From: an uncultured Clostridia bacterium
GTDB taxonomy: Bacteria > Bacillota > Clostridia > Christensenellales > Borkfalkiaceae
Length of the DNA stretch: 6,963 nt
Reading direction: 5' to 3'
Assembly: GCA_934247855.1 (NCBI GenBank)
Contig: CAKQKA010000084.1
Coordinates: 1 to 6,963 of the forward strand
The notes under the pieces were generated by a model that saw only the letters and a program-made list of their open reading frames with translations, had not been told where the DNA came from and did not search any database. Position 1 is the stretch's first letter, and every line of letters begins with the position of its first letter. A program made the position numbers and the translations under genes. Below, piece after piece: positions 1-5,622 of this stretch.

Positions 1-152
1 CTTCGGGCAAAAGACTTCGATGACCATATAGGTCTATCGTACCCGTCCAACTCGGCGAGCCTTGCACTGCTTGTATCTATACCGCAAAAAATATTACGGT
101 TTTGCGCAATCAAAATTTGAGCTGTCCCCCTCGGGTAAACTCCAAAAACCAT
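1..152 (-). CDS. Possible 5' end of a leftward gene, cut by window edge (alternatively a structured RNA)
   Basis: On the minus strand an ATG at 152-150 opens a frame with no stop through 50 codons to the window edge. It starts MVFGVYPRGTAQ and continues through GIDTSSARLAELDGYD. An AAGGA motif lies about 5 bases upstream of the ATG, which is good Shine-Dalgarno spacing, and the gene would be divergent from the rightward promoter at 191-219. I do not recognise the protein. Arguments against coding: its codons (AGG, AGA, GGG, ATA, CCT, TCA) differ from those favoured in the neighbouring genes, and the DNA contains inverted repeats (18-25 with 31-39; 83-89 with 100-106; 4-7 with 42-45) that would suit a folded RNA or leader. 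Both readings remain open. Confidence 0.33.
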   Translation of the reverse strand, partial: MVFGVYPRGTAQILIAQNRNIFCGIDTSSARLAELDGYDRPIWSSKSFAR

Positions 153-190
153 AAAATTCCTTATATATGCAAAAAAATATCAAAAACTAC

Positions 191-219
191 TTGAAAAAAA
201 ACGTGAAATGATATATTAT
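191..219 (+). promoter_or_regulatory. Sigma-A type promoter for the P-loop gene
   Basis: TTGAAA at 191-196 and TATTAT at 214-219 are separated by exactly 17 bases and lie in strongly A/T-rich DNA. Transcription would start near 226, which leaves a leader of about 34 bases before the ATG at 260. An alternative TATAAT at 217-222 would give a 20-base spacer and is less likely. Confidence 0.75.
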
Positions 220-246
220 AATATCAACAAATATAGTGCCTTACAC

Positions 247-252
247 GGAGGA
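247..252 (+). promoter_or_regulatory. Ribosome binding site that fixes the start of the P-loop gene
   Basis: GGAGGA lies 7 bases before ATG 260. A GTG in the same frame at 236 would extend the protein by eight residues, but it lies only about 10 bases after the predicted transcription start and has no Shine-Dalgarno. The ATG at 260 is therefore preferred. Confidence 0.8.
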
Positions 253-259
253 CAGTAAA

Positions 260-667
260 ATGATTAAACTAATTTGCGGCGAAAAGGGCAGCGGAAAGAC
301 GAAAATTATTCTCGATTCGGTTAACGAAACGGCAAAAACCGCACTCGGCAATGTCGTGTTTATCTCTCAGAAAAAAGGATATTCCGCCAACATAGATTTT
401 AAAGTTCGTTGCGTATACACAGAAGATTACGCATTGAACGGCTTGGATGGTCTCATCGGATTTATCGACGGACTTATGGCAGGTAATGCCGATATCGAGT
501 ATGTATATCTCGACGGAATAATGCGTATAGCCGATTGCGATGCCAATTCGCTTGAACCTTTCTTTGCCGAAGCTGATAAACTCAGCAAAGAATACGGCGT
601 AAAGTTTGTACTTACTCTCTCGGTCGCGAAAGAAAATATGCCCGGGTTCGTAAGCAAGTACTGCTAA
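260..667 (+). CDS. Small P-loop ATP-binding protein of unknown role
   Basis: A 135-residue protein starting MIKLICGEKGSGKTK. Residues 7-14 (GEKGSGKT) are a textbook Walker A nucleotide-binding loop. YVYLDG at 81-86 looks like a Walker B strand, four hydrophobic or aromatic residues ending in Asp. There is no signal peptide or membrane segment, so it should be cytoplasmic. I recall similar short P-loop proteins in many Clostridia, annotated as hypothetical ATP-binding proteins or loosely as PilT-like. It lacks the length and secretion-ATPase motifs of real PilT, so I do not use that name. It has its own strong promoter and ribosome binding site and is separated from trpS by 173 bases, so it may be transcribed alone. 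NTP binding is well supported; the substrate and process are unknown. Confidence 0.85.
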   Translation: MIKLICGEKGSGKTKIILDSVNETAKTALGNVVFISQKKGYSANIDFKVRCVYTEDYALNGLDGLIGFIDGLMAGNADIEYVYLDGIMRIADCDANSLEPFFAEADKLSKEYGVKFVLTLSVAKENMPGFVSKYC

Positions 668-691
668 AAACAGCTAAAAATGTTTTCTGTT

Positions 692-720
692 ATCGGCGGG
701 ATGTTACTACTCCTGCCGAT
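692..720. other. Strong hairpin between the P-loop gene and trpS
   Basis: ATCGGCGGGA (692-701) pairs with TCCTGCCGAT (711-720) over ten base pairs, including one G-U, around a 9-base loop. It begins 24 bases after the stop of the P-loop gene. It is not followed by a T-run on either strand, so it is not a standard intrinsic terminator. It could protect the 3' end of the upstream message or be part of the trpS leader. Confidence 0.6.
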
Positions 721-731
721 TATGCTATATA
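704..731 (+). promoter_or_regulatory. Weak candidate promoter for the trpS operon
   Basis: TATATA at 726-731 is directly preceded by TGC, giving an extended -10 element. TTACTA at 704-709 is a poor -35 at a 16-base spacing. Transcription would begin near 738 and give a leader of about 100 bases. The element overlaps the 692-720 hairpin. Read-through from 191-219 is the alternative way of transcribing trpS. Confidence 0.3.
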
Positions 732-787
732 AACCCGACTTAGTTTTATATCGCAGGGCATAGCGGGATGTGTTTTCAATACGTCCC
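727..787 (+). other. Two further hairpins in the trpS leader
   Basis: ATATAAA (727-733) pairs with TTTATAT (745-751), loop 11 bases. GGGATGT (765-771) pairs with ACGTCCC (781-787) with one G-U, loop 9 bases. Neither is followed by a T-run. The T-box signature (AGGGTGGNACCGCG-like) that controls trpS in many Bacillota is not visible here, and no short tryptophan-rich leader peptide was seen. Confidence 0.4.
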
Positions 788-830
788 CCGACTTTAAAGT
801 ATGCCTCAAGCCATGGTTAATTTTGCCACA

Positions 831-835
831 GAGGG
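831..835 (+). promoter_or_regulatory. Ribosome binding site that fixes the trpS start
   Basis: GAGGG lies 5 bases before ATG 841. A TTG at 823 in the same frame would add six residues (start, then PQRVK), but this extension is encoded by the Shine-Dalgarno itself and does not fit the N-terminus expected of TrpRS. ATG 841 is preferred. Confidence 0.75.
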
Positions 836-840
836 TAAAA

Positions 841-1845
841 ATGGAAGAGAAAAAGAGATTATTCAGTGCGGTTCAGCCATCGGGCGTACCGACAATAGGT
901 AACTATATAGGCGCAATCCGTAACTTTTCGGCATTGCAGGACAAATTCGAGTGCATTTACGCGGTAGCCGATTTGCACACGCTTACCGTTCGGCAAGATC
1001 CCGCGGAACTTCGCGCCCGCACGCTCAACTTGCTTGCGTTATATCTTGCAAGCGGTATAGATCCGAACAAGTCTATTGTGTTTGTTCAGTCGCACGTTCA
1101 CGAGCATGCCGAACTTACCTGGATACTCAATACGCTGACCTATCCCGGCGAACTATCGCGCATGACGCAGTTTAAGGATAAATCGCGCAACCATGCCGAT
1201 AACGTGAATATGGGGCTTATGGATTACCCCGTGCTTATGGCTGCGGATATCTTGCTTTACAGTGCCGCGCTCGTGCCCGTCGGAAAAGATCAGACGCAAC
1301 ATCTCGAAATTGCCCGCGACCTTGCAGAAAGGTTCAATAACAGGTACAGCCCGACGTTCGTTATGCCCGAGGGGTATATTCCCGAAACGGGCGCGAATAT
1401 CATGAGTTTGCAGGATCCGCTGCACAAAATGTCCAAAAGCGATCCCAATCAGAACGCGTTTATCTCTTTGTCCGACGATAAAGACACGATTATACGCAAG
1501 TTCCGCCGTGCGGTTACCGATTGCGATAATTTAATCAAGCGCGATTCCGCTCGCCCCGGAATAACAAACCTTATAAACATATACTCGGCGTTCACCGATC
1601 TTACCCCCGCCGAGGTCGAGCAAAAGTTCGACGGAGCGGGTTACGGCGATTTCAAAACCGCCGTCGGCGAGGCTGTTGCGGAGAAAATCGTTCCGATCGA
1701 CGAAAAGCGCAAGGAATATCTTGCAAATAAGTCGTATCTCGAGGACGTTATGCTCGACGGGCGCGACAAAGCGAGCCGTATAGCATATAAAATGCTCGAT
1801 AAAGTCTACAAAAAAGTCGGCTTGTATCGCCCCGGTAAAAAGTAA
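841..1845 (+). CDS. trpS: Tryptophan--tRNA ligase (TrpRS)
   Basis: Charges tRNA-Trp with tryptophan using ATP; a cytoplasmic class Ic synthetase that acts as a homodimer. The 334 residues match the roughly 330 of bacterial TrpRS. The N-terminal FSAVQPSGVPTIGNYIGA (8-25) carries the class I HIGH-equivalent (TIGN). MDYPVLMAADILLY (127-140) has the conserved Asp (136) of the tryptophan pocket. PVGKDQTQHLEIARD (146-160) is the typical central motif, and KMSKS is intact at 196-200. The C-terminal helical part ends at PGKK. No domain is missing. The stop TAA overlaps the start of the next gene by one base (TAATG), which points to translational coupling, and five genes follow one another closely from here. 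Arginine is mostly CGC, unlike rpsB downstream. Regulation is unclear because no T-box signature is seen. Confidence 0.97.
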   Translation: MEEKKRLFSAVQPSGVPTIGNYIGAIRNFSALQDKFECIYAVADLHTLTVRQDPAELRARTLNLLALYLASGIDPNKSIVFVQSHVHEHAELTWILNTLTYPGELSRMTQFKDKSRNHADNVNMGLMDYPVLMAADILLYSAALVPVGKDQTQHLEIARDLAERFNNRYSPTFVMPEGYIPETGANIMSLQDPLHKMSKSDPNQNAFISLSDDKDTIIRKFRRAVTDCDNLIKRDSARPGITNLINIYSAFTDLTPAEVEQKFDGAGYGDFKTAVGEAVAEKIVPIDEKRKEYLANKSYLEDVMLDGRDKASRIAYKMLDKVYKKVGLYRPGKK

Positions 1846-2705
1846 TGTTTGGTTACGTTAAACCCGATAAACCCTATTTATACGTTAAAGACGAAACTTT
1901 ATACAATGCGCTGTATTGTCAGGTTTGCAAGAGTATAGGTAAAAAGTGCGGTCAGTTTGCGCGTTTTTCATTGACGTACGATATAGCTTTTTTGTCTGCG
2001 ATTGTGCACAACGCAACGGGCAAGGACGTAAAAATCGAACGCAGGCGTTGCATTGCACACCCGATAATTTCGCGCCCCATCGCTTTGCGTGACGAAATAT
2101 CCGATCGTTTGGGCGAATTGAATATAATTCTGACCTATTATAAACTTACCGACGACGTATTGGACGACGGAAAACACCGTGCTGCGCGCGCGTTTTTCTC
2201 GGCGGGCTACAAGCGCGCAAAGAAAAAATGCCCCGAGCTAGACGAGATTGTGAAACGTAATTACGAAAAATTGCGTTTTCTTGAAAAGAGCGGTGAAAAA
2301 AGTATAGATAAAACTGCCGATCCGTTTGCGGTAATGCTCGTCGAACTGTCCGATAACCTGCTCGGCAGGTTTGCCGACGATAGTTCGCGCAAGTTTTTCT
2401 ACCACCTCGGCAAGTGGATATATTTGATCGACGCGCTCGACGATTACGATAAGGACGTGGCGAAAAACAACTATAATCCGTTTGTGGTTGCATACGGCGG
2501 CAAAAATTTTGCCGAACTTAAACAAAATAACGGTGAAGAACTTGCGTTTATTATGTCGTCCGTGCTGGAGGGTATAAAAGACGGACTATCGGGTATGAAA
2601 TTCAGGTTTAACGCTGATTTAATTAAAAATATAGCCGTTCGAGGCACGTTCGAGTGTACAAAAAAAGTGCTCTCGGGCGAGGCGAAAGGCAAGAAAAAGG
2701 AATAA
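1845..2705 (+). CDS. DUF5685-like conserved protein with two Asp-rich motifs
   Basis: A 286-residue soluble protein starting MFGYVKPDKPYL. The N-terminus has CQVCK (25-29) plus C35 and C69, matching my memory of the DUF5685 family in Clostridia, which has no established function. It appears mainly helical, with no clear membrane segment or signal peptide. Two acidic motifs stand out: DDVLDD at 103-108 and IDALDDYDKD at 195-204, the latter followed by NNYNPF (208-213). The second, D-x-x-x-D then a short linker and aromatic-x-P, resembles the second Asp-rich motif of squalene/phytoene synthases; this is a visual resemblance only. The start overlaps the trpS stop by one base and no strong Shine-Dalgarno precedes it, so re-initiation after trpS is likely. 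The stop is one base before the next gene. Family assignment is fairly firm; biochemical role is unknown. Confidence 0.85.
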   Translation: MFGYVKPDKPYLYVKDETLYNALYCQVCKSIGKKCGQFARFSLTYDIAFLSAIVHNATGKDVKIERRRCIAHPIISRPIALRDEISDRLGELNIILTYYKLTDDVLDDGKHRAARAFFSAGYKRAKKKCPELDEIVKRNYEKLRFLEKSGEKSIDKTADPFAVMLVELSDNLLGRFADDSSRKFFYHLGKWIYLIDALDDYDKDVAKNNYNPFVVAYGGKNFAELKQNNGEELAFIMSSVLEGIKDGLSGMKFRFNADLIKNIAVRGTFECTKKVLSGEAKGKKKE

Positions 2706-2706
2706 T

Positions 2707-3351
2707 ATGAACGATATCGAAAAGCTGTACGCTCTTTTCGGTTGCGACGAAAACGTTACCGACGAAGAATTGTATGCAAAATTTTTAGAACTGAGAACTA
2801 AATATCAGAACGACCGTTTTTTAGAGGGCGAGGCGGGCAACGAAGCCGCCGAAAAACTCACCGAACTTGTTTCCGCGTATAACGATCTGACCGAATATCG
2901 CAAAAACAAGAACGCCGCCGCAAGCGAAAGCAATGGTTCTTTTGCGGAGGTCGACTCACTTATAAAAGCGGGTAAAATCGACGAAGCACAAGCCGCGCTC
3001 GATAAATTCGACGAAAGAAACGCCGAGTGGCACTATTTGCAGTCGGTTATTTTTTATAAAAAGAATTGGGCGAACGAGAGTAAACGTCAGCTTGAAATCG
3101 CAATTTCTATGGACGGTTCGGTGGAAAAATATAAGACCGCCTACGATAAACTTTGCAAGCAAATCAATTATAACGAAGATGCAAAGAAGGGCAAACCCGA
3201 GTACGATAAATCGGGCAGCGGTCGTTTTAACGAGCCTTCATACGAAGAACCCGCCGACATGATGGGCGGCGATTCGTGTATGGAATTTTGTTGTCGCTCG
3301 GTGGTTTGCAGCGCATTGCTTAATTGTTGCTGCTGCCCGAGTATCAGGTGA
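2707..3351 (+). CDS. J-domain-like/TPR protein without HPD, Cys-rich tail
   Basis: A 214-residue protein. Residues 1-65 read like a J domain (LYALFGCDENVTDEELYAKF, then ELRTKYQNDRF and AAEKLTELVSAYNDL), but the HPD tripeptide needed to stimulate DnaK is replaced by QND around 34-36. Residues 79-150 look like two TPR-type helical hairpins (AGKIDEAQAALD; WHYLQSVIFYKKNW). A charged linker (155-185) leads to a tail holding eight cysteines between 191 and 210, including CCCC at 207-210, which could bind metal or attach to a partner. AAGGA at 2697-2701 precedes the ATG by 5 bases. It follows the DUF5685-like gene by one base and the membrane-protein gene starts 4 bases after its stop, so the three are probably co-expressed. 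A true Hsp70 co-chaperone role is doubtful without HPD. Confidence 0.85.
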   Translation: MNDIEKLYALFGCDENVTDEELYAKFLELRTKYQNDRFLEGEAGNEAAEKLTELVSAYNDLTEYRKNKNAAASESNGSFAEVDSLIKAGKIDEAQAALDKFDERNAEWHYLQSVIFYKKNWANESKRQLEIAISMDGSVEKYKTAYDKLCKQINYNEDAKKGKPEYDKSGSGRFNEPSYEEPADMMGGDSCMEFCCRSVVCSALLNCCCCPSIR

Positions 3352-3355
3352 TTAA

Positions 3356-3877
3356 ATGAAAAATTCAAGGGTAATCGCGCTTGCCGCCGTATCGGCGGCG
3401 TTTGTCGTATTGCTGTTGATAGCAGGTGCGTATATAGAAGTACTTGATCTGTCATGTTTGTTTTTTGCAAGTCTTGCACTTATGCTGCCGCTTGCGAAAA
3501 ACAGCAGGGCAGGCGCGTTTCTTGCATATCTGGCGGGAGTTTTTCTCGGCTTTATATTCACGGGGATGCGGCTGCAGATCATGCTTCCGTATGCGCTTTT
3601 TTTCGGTTTGCACCCGATTGTTAACGATATCATAGAAAAAAAGAACTTCAATAAAATACTTGCGCTAGTAATAAAAACCGTATGGTTTGTCGGCGTTGCG
3701 TTCATCGTTTACTATTTTACGTCGTTTTTCGTTATCGAAAACGAGGTAATAAAACAATATATAATTCCGATAATTATCGTCGGCGGCGCGCTGTTTTTCA
3801 TCGTTTACGATTATATAATGCAGCGTATGCAAAAAAGCATGAACGCAATTATCGAAAGAGTTATAAAAAAGAAATAG
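3356..3877 (+). CDS. Conserved small integral membrane protein
   Basis: A 173-residue very hydrophobic protein with about five to six predicted membrane segments (roughly 6-26, 29-46, 53-70, 73-91, 103-125 and 134-153) and a basic, amphipathic C-terminus ending in IERVIKKK. There is no cleavable signal peptide; the first helix looks like an anchor. The compact size, the number of helices and the central PYALFFGLHPIV (78-89) recall small membrane proteins of the ECF-transporter substrate-binding type. I see no diagnostic motif for a given vitamin or metal, and no EcfA or EcfT gene is present. AGGTGA at 3346-3351 overlaps the preceding stop and sits 4 bases before the ATG. It is the third member of the DUF5685/J-like cluster. 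Membrane location is secure; substrate is unknown. Confidence 0.85.
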   Translation: MKNSRVIALAAVSAAFVVLLLIAGAYIEVLDLSCLFFASLALMLPLAKNSRAGAFLAYLAGVFLGFIFTGMRLQIMLPYALFFGLHPIVNDIIEKKNFNKILALVIKTVWFVGVAFIVYYFTSFFVIENEVIKQYIIPIIIVGGALFFIVYDYIMQRMQKSMNAIIERVIKKK

Positions 3878-3929
3878 TATTTTTATCGTAAAAGTGAGCC
3901 TATAAGTCCATTATCGAGGGTTTTGATAT

Positions 3930-5354
3930 ATGAAGAAGAATGAAATATATGAAGGAATAGTCACGGCTTACGGCTCAGAGGGCGAGGGGATAATCAAGAC
4001 CGAAGGCTACGTGATATTCGTGCCGTTTACCGTCCTGAACGAAAAAATCAGATATCGCGTCTTAAAAGTCGATAAAAATATCGTGTACGCAAAAGTCGAA
4101 AGTATCTTAGAACCGTCCGAAAAACGCCGCATTCCCGGGTGCGCGGTATTCGGCAAGTGCGGCGGTTGCAGACTTTTGCATATGGATTACGCCGAACAGC
4201 TCGATTACAAGCGCATGCTAATTAAACAAACGTTAAAGAAAATTGCATTTTTGGATATAGCCGTGGGCGAAACCGTGCCGAGCGTTCCCGAACTACGATA
4301 CAGGAACAAATTGCAGTTACCGCTTCGTCGCGTCGGCGGAAGAAACGTCTGCGGTTTTTTCGCCCCCGATAGCCATCGCATTGTCGAAACCGATGATTGC
4401 CTGATTCAGGGCGATTGGTGTGCGGGCGCAATAAAAGCGATTAAAGAATTTGCCGAAATTTACGATCTTGACTTTTATGATGAAAGTACCGATAACGGAC
4501 TTATACGCCACCTTATCGTTAAAAAGGTTTGCGATTGGTTTCTTGTTTCGGTTGTTATAAACGGCAGCAACTTGCCGCATTCTGCGGAACTTTTTGAGCT
4601 GCTTAAAAAGCATTTATGTACCCAAAACATAACTCTCACGTTAAACGAAAACCGCGGCAGGGGTAACGCCGTTCTCGGCGAAAAAACACGCGTGCTTTTC
4701 GGCACGGGCGTTGTGGTTGGCGAGCAGTTCGGCGTTAAATATACCGTCGGCACGCACGATTTTATTCAGATAAACGATAGCGTAAAGCAGTCTTTATATT
4801 CCGACGCCGTGGGTTTTGCGTGCGAAAATTCGCCTTCGCTCGTAATAGACGCATATTGCGGCGGCGGCTTGATGACCGCATTGCTTGCGGCAAAAGCAAA
4901 AAAAGTAATCGGTGTGGAAATCGTGCGCGAAGCGGTAGATAACGCCGAAAAACTTATAAAAGATAACGATATTTTAAACGCGACTTTCATTTGCGGCTTG
5001 TCCGAAATCGTGCTCCCCGATATAGTAAAAAAAGCTGGCGGCGACTGCACGGTCGTACTCGATCCGCCGCGCAAAGGTGTCGATAAACGACTTATAGAGG
5101 CACTTTTGTCGTCGAACGTTAAAAAAATAGTGTACGTTTCGTGCAATCCCGCAACCCTTTCGCGCGACGCAGGTCTGCTTTGCGGCACGCTGCATTACGA
5201 CGGCGAAAAACTTTTAAAAAGCCAACGCACGGCAGACGGTCAATCAACCGAAAAAACCTGCATCGGTAATTTTTTTACGATAAAGAGCCTTAGAGGTTAC
5301 GATATGTTTGCCGATTGCAAGGGCGTGGAGTGTCTGTGCGTTTTTGAACGCTGA
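3930..5354 (+). CDS. rlmD: TRAM-domain 23S rRNA (uracil-5-)-methyltransferase, RlmD/RumA family
   Basis: Transfers a methyl group from S-adenosylmethionine to C5 of a uracil in 23S rRNA (U1939 in E. coli RlmD; some Bacillota members also modify U747). Residues 1-60 form a TRAM RNA-binding domain. C71, C77, C80 and C157 have the spacing of the [4Fe-4S] ligands of RumA. FIQIN at 278-282 holds the conserved Gln. DAYCGGG (307-313) is the SAM-binding loop, DPPRKGV (378-384) the conserved motif near the catalytic site, and C405 in YVSCNPATLSRD the nucleophile. E467 in GVEC matches the usual HVE general base, with His replaced by Gly. At 474 residues it is longer than E. coli RumA (433), partly from an extra stretch around 421-452. 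GAGGG at 3916-3920 lies 9 bases before the ATG. The exact rRNA position modified cannot be told from sequence alone. Confidence 0.93.
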   Translation: MKKNEIYEGIVTAYGSEGEGIIKTEGYVIFVPFTVLNEKIRYRVLKVDKNIVYAKVESILEPSEKRRIPGCAVFGKCGGCRLLHMDYAEQLDYKRMLIKQTLKKIAFLDIAVGETVPSVPELRYRNKLQLPLRRVGGRNVCGFFAPDSHRIVETDDCLIQGDWCAGAIKAIKEFAEIYDLDFYDESTDNGLIRHLIVKKVCDWFLVSVVINGSNLPHSAELFELLKKHLCTQNITLTLNENRGRGNAVLGEKTRVLFGTGVVVGEQFGVKYTVGTHDFIQINDSVKQSLYSDAVGFACENSPSLVIDAYCGGGLMTALLAAKAKKVIGVEIVREAVDNAEKLIKDNDILNATFICGLSEIVLPDIVKKAGGDCTVVLDPPRKGVDKRLIEALLSSNVKKIVYVSCNPATLSRDAGLLCGTLHYDGEKLLKSQRTADGQSTEKTCIGNFFTIKSLRGYDMFADCKGVECLCVFER

Positions 5355-5394
5355 GCGACTTTGCTCACGCTTAAAAGAGCGGCATTTTGCCCGC
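5352..5394 (+). terminator. Hairpins at the end of the rlmD operon, weak terminator candidate
   Basis: TGAGC (5352-5356) pairs with GCTCA (5363-5367), overlapping the rlmD stop codon. GCGG (5379-5382) pairs with CCGC (5391-5394) around an A/T-rich loop. Neither is followed directly by a T-run, so these are not classical intrinsic terminators, but they fall where transcription of the operon should end. Confidence 0.3.
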
Positions 5395-5401
5395 GAAGTA
5401 A

Positions 5402-5439
5402 TTTAAAAAAACAATACGTTAAGTCGAAATTTTTTTAAA
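5402..5439. repeat. Perfect A/T inverted repeat upstream of the rpsB promoter
   Basis: TTTAAAAAAA (5402-5411) and TTTTTTTAAA (5430-5439) are perfect 10-base inverted repeats around an 18-base loop. The second arm and the A-run at 5446-5452 lie just upstream of the -35 at 5456, where A/T tracts act as an UP element for RNA polymerase alpha. The pairing may therefore be incidental to the A/T tracts. Confidence 0.5.
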
Positions 5440-5455
5440 AACCCGAAAAAAAGGC

Positions 5456-5484
5456 TTGCATATCCTTTATATATATGCTAAAAT
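5456..5484 (+). promoter_or_regulatory. Strong promoter for rpsB-tsf
   Basis: TTGCAT at 5456-5461 and TAAAAT at 5479-5484 are 17 bases apart. TGC immediately precedes the -10, making it an extended -10 element, and A/T tracts lie upstream. This suits a highly expressed ribosomal protein operon. Transcription should start near 5491, giving a leader of about 130 bases. Confidence 0.85.
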
Positions 5485-5493
5485 TAAAATCGT

Positions 5494-5505
5494 TGTGAAT
5501 TCACA
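5494..5505. promoter_or_regulatory. 12-base perfect palindrome at the predicted rpsB transcription start
   Basis: TGTGAATTCACA is its own reverse complement and lies about 3 to 15 bases after the predicted start of transcription. It could be a repressor operator or simply a 5' stem in the leader. No regulator is identifiable from this window. Confidence 0.45.
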
Positions 5506-5515
5506 CTCGTATATC

Positions 5516-5578
5516 GACGGCTTCGTGCTTTGAAATCTTTTAACAAAGTAATGCCGTCCGCGCCTTGGTTTTAGCCAA
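5516..5578 (+). other. Structured leader RNA of rpsB
   Basis: GACGGC (5516-5521) pairs with GCCGTC (5553-5558), enclosing CTTTG (5528-5532) paired with CAAAG (5544-5548). A short TTGG (5565-5568) and CCAA (5575-5578) hairpin follows. This fits an autoregulatory leader for a ribosomal protein operon. I cannot match it to a named leader family by eye. Confidence 0.5.
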
Positions 5579-5591
5579 ATGCAAAAGGGTT

Positions 5592-5618
5592 ATGCGGGGA
5601 GGAATTAACGGAGGATAA
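5592..5618 (+). other. Possible 8-codon upstream ORF in the rpsB leader
   Basis: ATG at 5592 opens a frame encoding MRGGINGG and stops at TAA 5616-5618, four bases before the rpsB ATG. It spans both GGGGAGGAA (5596-5604) and the rpsB Shine-Dalgarno GGAGGA (5610-5615), so its Gly codons may just reflect the ribosome binding sequence. Its own ribosome binding site is poor because AAAGGG lies only two bases upstream. Confidence 0.2.
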
Positions 5619-5622
5619 AAAT

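Noticed and set aside
1..60. Resemblance of the minus strand to a glmS ribozyme (GAGTTG, ATCGAA)
   Set aside because: The conserved cleavage-site AGCGCC, the GACGAGGA segment and the CGGCGG segment are missing or altered.
692..730. Intrinsic terminator after the P-loop gene
   Set aside because: The stem is strong, but no T-run follows it on either strand, so it is listed only as a hairpin.
823..840. TTG start at 823 for trpS
   Set aside because: The extension would be encoded by the ribosome binding site of ATG 841 and does not fit the TrpRS N-terminus.
3352..3705. Minus-strand open frame of 117 codons opposite the membrane protein gene
   Set aside because: The plus-strand frame has a good ribosome binding site, membrane helices and operon spacing; the opposite frame has none of these.
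4766..5188. Long minus-strand open frame (140 codons) inside the rRNA methyltransferase gene
   Set aside because: It lies opposite a gene with intact catalytic motifs, has no recognisable domain and no clear ribosome binding site; it reflects the codon pattern of the real gene.
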